This document shows, piece by piece, positions 61,901-64,000 of a stretch of 64,000 nt of DNA. The position numbers and the translations under genes were made by a program. Within the stretch, counting starts at the first letter, position 1, and each line of letters begins with the position of its first letter. The notes beneath the pieces are model-generated. The model saw nothing but the letters and a program-made list of their open reading frames with translations. It made no database searches and was not told where the DNA came from. The stretch lies in assembly GCF_949628215.1 (NCBI RefSeq), contig NC_134281.1:9372501-9436500 (forward strand), in the 5' to 3' direction. Source of the DNA: Phalacrocorax aristotelis (Eukaryota; Chordata; Aves; Suliformes; Phalacrocoracidae).

Positions 61901-63006
61901 GACTTTAAGAGTGAGGAATCTGGCTTCAGTTGCCTTCCTTGAGCACCAGTGAAGACAGAGATGTTCCTCCAGGGGCAGACTGGAGGACTGGAGTGCCTGC
62001 TCCAATTCTCCTCCAGTGGTACTTCTCTCCCTATGTCTAAAACCAGAGCTGGGACAACCACAATGAATCTCCTTGCCCAAGGCCACACAGCAAGTCTTTT
62101 ACAGGTCTGGGAATTGGTCCTCAGCTAGAACATTGATTACTTCTGAGAATCTGTTAGAGACACACATTTCCTTCCTGTGCCATCAAAACCATTCAAGATT
62201 TATTACAATGTTTACAAACATTGTGAACTTTTATCAGTGGCTCTCCATCTTTGTTCCTAAACCACAGTGACTGCTGCATCTGCCAATCGTTCCACATGAG
62301 AGAACAATATGCAAAAAGTTCCAGCATTTCCATCCCAGACCTGCAATAATCTGCGTTCTAGAGCACAGTCCGGGCTTGCAGTTGTCAGAGGAATACAGGC
62401 AAAGCCTGCACTGCGCAAAAAAGATCACTGTTTGTCCAATTCATATGCACAGCTGAAGCAGTTTGAAATACAGCAGATACACTCTGTAAGATTTAGCACC
62501 TTAGGGATTATAAGGGAATCCCAGGGATCATCAATAAAACTCTTTGCTCCACCATGCACTTCCCTTAGGCCAGTTTTCAGACATTAGCAGGCAGAAGGAG
62601 AGCTCTGATCATCAATTTATCCCAGTTATTCCCCCACAAAATTTCATACCAAACCGATACTTCTGAAACTACACTTGGGCCATCAAACTGCAAAATATTT
62701 TTAAACAAAAGCTGGAGTGAAATCCTAGCCCCAGAGAAGTCAAAACGTCCACTGCCTTTAGTAGGGAAATGATCTCCCAGCCACACTTTCGCTTGTTTGC
62801 TAATTACTGTGCAATAATGTAACTTGAAGCCACCTGCCTTTACCAGTCACACACAGGCACACCGCAAGAGAAGAGTGCCTTTTTGGGTTGATTCACTGTG
62901 GTTACTTACAGGCTAGGATGTTGATGTATCTGTTCTTGTGCTTGTTGTCAGGGTGGTTGGAATGCTCTGCAGTGATGTTCATGTCGGCTGTACAGCGCTG
63001 CACTTC
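46794..63006 (-). CDS. PTPRG: Receptor-type tyrosine-protein phosphatase gamma, 3' portion (14 coding exons)
   Basis: Single-pass membrane tyrosine phosphatase of the carbonic-anhydrase-like (type V, PTPRG/PTPRZ1) subfamily; the part here is cytoplasmic. Spliced exons: 63006-62910, 61234-61152, 60923-60789, 60580-60446, 60039-59867, 58822-58687, 58345-58199, 56364-56271, 55004-54928, 54499-54371, 52053-51907, 51108-50966, 47851-47716, 46940-46794. They total 1779 nt (592 codons plus stop) with intact frame and AG/GT borders throughout. D1 shows [26 protein letters not shown], the WPDMG loop and [11 protein letters not shown]2 shows DYINASYI and [10 protein letters not shown] but HDEYGAVSAG in place of the catalytic loop. 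Local motifs match PTPRG rather than PTPRZ1 (for example [15 protein letters not shown], and the C-terminal ESMESLV). Assuming human total length, this is residues 854-1445. The extracellular and transmembrane exons are off the right edge; no frameshift is present. Confidence 0.97.
47716..47851 (-). CDS. PTPRG: PTPRG coding exon, D2 pseudo-P-loop
   Basis: 136 nt, TTTCAG acceptor and GTAAGT donor. It completes Glu, then [20 protein letters not shown], and ends [10 protein letters not shown]. The P-loop Arg of active PTPs is also absent (YGAVSAG-T). Confidence 0.95.
47852..50965 (-). other. PTPRG: PTPRG intron with SINE remnant
   Basis: 3.1 kb intron between the last two D2 P-loop exons. It contains the MIR-like SINE near 48641-48770. 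The remainder shows no exon or structured RNA; open frames around 49.8-50.5 kb on both strands have no family resemblance. Confidence 0.7.
48641..48770 (+). repeat. MIR/CORE-type SINE remnant
   Basis: Reads like the 3' two-thirds of the amniote MIR-like SINE. It has a 'cctggctttgctctgtgact' block, a 'cccacctgtaaaagggga' block (family: cccatctgtaaaatgggga), then a 'ggtgctgacttgctctgtaa' block and a 'gagagctgtacattgaaa' tail. Similarity is judged by eye against remembered consensus. Confidence 0.65.
50966..51108 (-). CDS. PTPRG: PTPRG coding exon, D2 degenerate WPD loop and HD
   Basis: 143 nt, TTGCAG acceptor and GTATGT donor. It reads [20 protein letters not shown] and ends PTIVHD plus two bases of Glu. 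KWPNPD replaces the WPD loop, and HD stands where active domains have HC, so D2 lacks the nucleophile. An open frame continuing past the donor ([10 protein letters not shown]...) is intronic read-through. Confidence 0.96.
51907..52053 (-). CDS. PTPRG: PTPRG coding exon, D2 ([11 protein letters not shown])
   Basis: 147 nt, 49 codons, CTTCAG acceptor and GTAAAA donor (a weaker donor than most here). It encodes [20 protein letters not shown] through [13 protein letters not shown] to LEATQ. Confidence 0.95.
52054..54370 (-). other. PTPRG: PTPRG intron with ancient interspersed repeat
   Basis: 2.3 kb intron. Apart from the repeat fragment at 53083-53135 I see no exon or RNA gene. Open frames at 53.1-53.5 kb overlap that repeat and are not coding. 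Confidence 0.6.
53083..53135 (+). repeat. Ancient sauropsid interspersed repeat fragment
   Basis: The string gaaaatgggacttagggtgc followed by taagtcctctgagtgccttg and gaaaattctgcc resembles a recurrent reptile/bird repeat (gggacttaggctcctaagt ... cttttgaaaat). I cannot name the family; the match is from memory. Confidence 0.45.
54371..54499 (-). CDS. PTPRG: PTPRG coding exon, D2 ([15 protein letters not shown])
   Basis: 129 nt, 43 codons, CAAAAG acceptor and GTGAGT donor. It reads [16 protein letters not shown] then [20 protein letters not shown], ending NQSL. Confidence 0.95.
54928..55004 (-). CDS. PTPRG: PTPRG coding exon, D2 (YINASYIM)
   Basis: 77 nt, TTATAG acceptor and GTGAGG donor. 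It reads [15 protein letters not shown] then [10 protein letters not shown], the D2 counterpart of the DYINA motif. The + strand just outside the acceptor has a long run of A, i.e. a T-rich polypyrimidine tract on the gene strand. Confidence 0.94.
56271..56364 (-). CDS. PTPRG: PTPRG coding exon, D1-D2 linker
   Basis: 94 nt, TTTCAG acceptor and GTAAGA donor, ending after one base of a Ser codon. It encodes [20 protein letters not shown], then [11 protein letters not shown], the hydrophilic connector before D2. Confidence 0.93.
56365..58198 (-). other. PTPRG: PTPRG intron, no further content seen
   Basis: 1.8 kb intron between the D1-end exon and the linker exon. It has a short GT-rich patch near 57375 and an A-run near 57690. 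No other exon is supported. Confidence 0.6.
58199..58345 (-). CDS. PTPRG: PTPRG coding exon, end of D1 and start of linker
   Basis: 147 nt, 49 codons, TTCTAG acceptor and GTAAGG donor. It encodes [20 protein letters not shown], then [16 protein letters not shown] and a basic end, [21 protein letters not shown] is the final D1 helix. Confidence 0.95.
58687..58822 (-). CDS. PTPRG: PTPRG coding exon, D1 P-loop remainder and Q-loop
   Basis: 136 nt, TATAG acceptor and GTAAAG donor. Its first base completes Ser of the P-loop, then [18 protein letters not shown]. The P-loop Arg is present. QRNYLVQTE near the end includes the Q-loop glutamine that positions water in PTP catalysis. Confidence 0.96.
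59867..60039 (-). CDS. PTPRG: PTPRG coding exon, D1 WPD loop and catalytic Cys
   Basis: 173 nt, from CGCAG acceptor to a GTACGA donor. It starts [13 protein letters not shown], holds the [10 protein letters not shown] loop with the general-acid Asp, and ends VVVHC plus the first two bases of the Ser codon. The nucleophilic Cys codon is therefore the last complete codon of the exon. Confidence 0.95.
60446..60580 (-). CDS. PTPRG: PTPRG coding exon, D1 (KCDQYWP)
   Basis: 135 nt, 45 whole codons, TTCAG acceptor and GTGAGT donor. It reads [18 protein letters not shown], then a basic strand ending RNTKVKK. KC-QYWP is a signature PTP segment. A few substitutions from the human form as I recall it (for example RFTVRN for RFSIRN) are conservative. 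Confidence 0.95.
60789..60923 (-). CDS. PTPRG: PTPRG coding exon, D1 ([14 protein letters not shown])
   Basis: 135 nt, 45 whole codons, TTGAAG acceptor and GTAAGA donor. It carries [15 protein letters not shown] and [19 protein letters not shown], two of the most conserved PTP motifs, and ends VEKGR. Confidence 0.95.
61152..61234 (-). CDS. PTPRG: PTPRG coding exon, D1 (YINANYVD)
   Basis: 83 nt with CTGCAG acceptor and GTAAGT donor. It completes the split Tyr and reads [16 protein letters not shown], then [10 protein letters not shown], the conserved DYINA core of PTP domains. It ends in phase 0. Confidence 0.95.
61235..62909 (-). other. PTPRG: PTPRG intron with SINE remnant
   Basis: 1.7 kb intron inside D1. 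Apart from the MIR-like fragment at 62040-62135 nothing coding or structured is seen. Confidence 0.6.
62040..62135 (-). repeat. MIR-like SINE core remnant
   Basis: On the minus strand it contains ccaattcccagacctgtaaa followed by cttgctgtgtggccttgggc, very close to the MIR core 'ctgtgtgaccttgggcaag'. Ends are approximate. Confidence 0.5.
62910..63006 (-). CDS. PTPRG: PTPRG coding exon, start of D1 domain
   Basis: 97 nt, entered at phase 0 after a CCTAG acceptor and left after one base of a Tyr codon at a GTAAGT donor. It encodes [12 protein letters not shown], then [12 protein letters not shown]; the KNRY segment is the phosphotyrosine-recognition loop of classical PTPs. If the 30-exon mammalian layout holds, this is exon 17. 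The preceding exon is not found up to position 64000. Confidence 0.95.
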
Positions 63007-64000
63007 CTAGGCATAAAAATTATTCAAATGGAAAACGTCAGTCCAAAAAATGTAAGCTTTATCTCCTTTTGCAACAGCTTACAGAAACCATGTTTTCAAT
63101 ACTGATATCTTAATTGCTGGATTGAACACCAAGTCATTCAGTATTGTCCTGTATGACAGAGTCTGCTTAAACGGAGCTGTGTTAGCTGCTCCCTGGTGTG
63201 CGGTTATGCTCCTCTCCACAGACTTGGTGACTGATGCACTTTGGGCACCCTGAGGGCTGACTGTCCCCTCTGACCAGCAGTCCATCTGTCTTCCGGACTG
63301 CATCTCCTGTGATGTCCCACTCTGTCCCCTCTTGGGAAGGGAAGACAGTCCCTCAAAGGCAAGAGTGGCCAGTGCAATGTAAGAAACTAAGCACAAAACC
63401 CACTTCAACAGAAGCCTTTGACCGCTGGACAACTTCTCTGCTTATAACCTCTCAAAACAGGGTTTCTGACATTTAAGTTTGGCACTGACCTTTTGTTAGT
63501 TCTCTACAGAGAGATGCCTTTTATAAAATATAAATAAAATAGATCTCTGAAGATAACAGCAAGCGCTTTAAATACCACTGCTTGGACACTGATTAACAGC
63601 CCACAGTACAGTGGAAAAGAGAAAAGGTTGTATCCACATATATGTACATTTACAAAGGAGGAAGAGGCCAGGCTTGGCAAGGCGTTCACGAAGCTAGAGA
63701 TGCAGATTTCTGTCTAGTTGAGGCTGTAGGTTAGATACCTAATTCCCATTGATTTTTTTCATTCTTAACCCACCCCTTACTTACACTGCCCAACAACAGA
63801 ATACACGGTACTGATATGGGGCAGTGGAGGGTCTTTTCTCTGACCCTAGGGAAAAACACCTATTCCCCTTGCCAGACTGTCCTAGAGAGTTACACACTGC
63901 AGAGACTCTCTTGCAAACGGAATCACTAAAACTCATATGTGATACCACCTCCAAGGTATATATTTTTTGTATCTATTTAACCACAATCTTCCTGAAAAAG
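63007..64000 (-). other. PTPRG: PTPRG intron, partial
   Basis: Continuation of the intron preceding the first D1 exon in the window. No exon encoding the juxtamembrane segment is recognisable, so it lies to the right. A 117-codon open frame at 63432-63079 is not PTPRG-like. Confidence 0.65.

Noticed and set aside
63079-63432. 117-codon minus-strand open frame upstream of the first PTPRG exon
   Set aside because: Does not match the PTPRG juxtamembrane region and has no acceptor/donor pair in phase with the following exon.

Overview
This is vertebrate nuclear DNA: split genes with GT-AG introns, CpG islands, long non-coding stretches and old SINE remnants. Bird is the best guess, crocodilian the alternative, because introns are compact, young repeats are scarce, and a few ancient repeats resemble families I recall from turtles, crocodilians and birds. 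Two protein-coding genes can be reconstructed exon by exon, both on the minus strand. There is no prokaryotic system, CRISPR array, provirus or recognisable tRNA/rRNA gene.

Right side (about 41.6-63.0 kb, minus strand): the last 14 coding exons of PTPRG, receptor-type tyrosine-protein phosphatase gamma. They encode 592 residues: the active D1 phosphatase domain, the linker, the pseudophosphatase D2 domain and the C-terminus. If total length matches the human protein (1445 aa), catalytic Cys falls at 1060 and the WPD Asp at 1028, as in human. All 14 exons have canonical splice sites and consistent phase. A probable 3'UTR of about 5.2 kb ends at an AATAAA near 41.6 kb. The extracellular and transmembrane exons lie beyond the right edge.

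Middle (about 20.8-41.6 kb): a 21 kb intergenic desert between PTPRG and the next gene, with no supported exon. Left of it, a CpG-island promoter (about 19.6-20.75 kb) drives C3orf14 (minus strand, four coding exons, 131 aa, coiled-coil protein of unknown function). Exon 1 may carry a short uORF with a strong Kozak context.

Left side (1 to about 5.4 kb): GC-rich CpG-island blocks interleaved with AT-rich stretches dense in homeodomain, SOX and NKX-like sites and short palindromes. In mammals the order is PTPRG - C3orf14 - FEZF2 - CADPS, with FEZF2 tail-to-tail to C3orf14. FEZF2 coding sequence is not visible, so it probably lies just off the left edge, and this block is plausibly its 3' regulatory domain. 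That regulatory archipelago and a divergent pair of CTCF-like motifs around the C3orf14 promoter are the most interesting non-coding signals.
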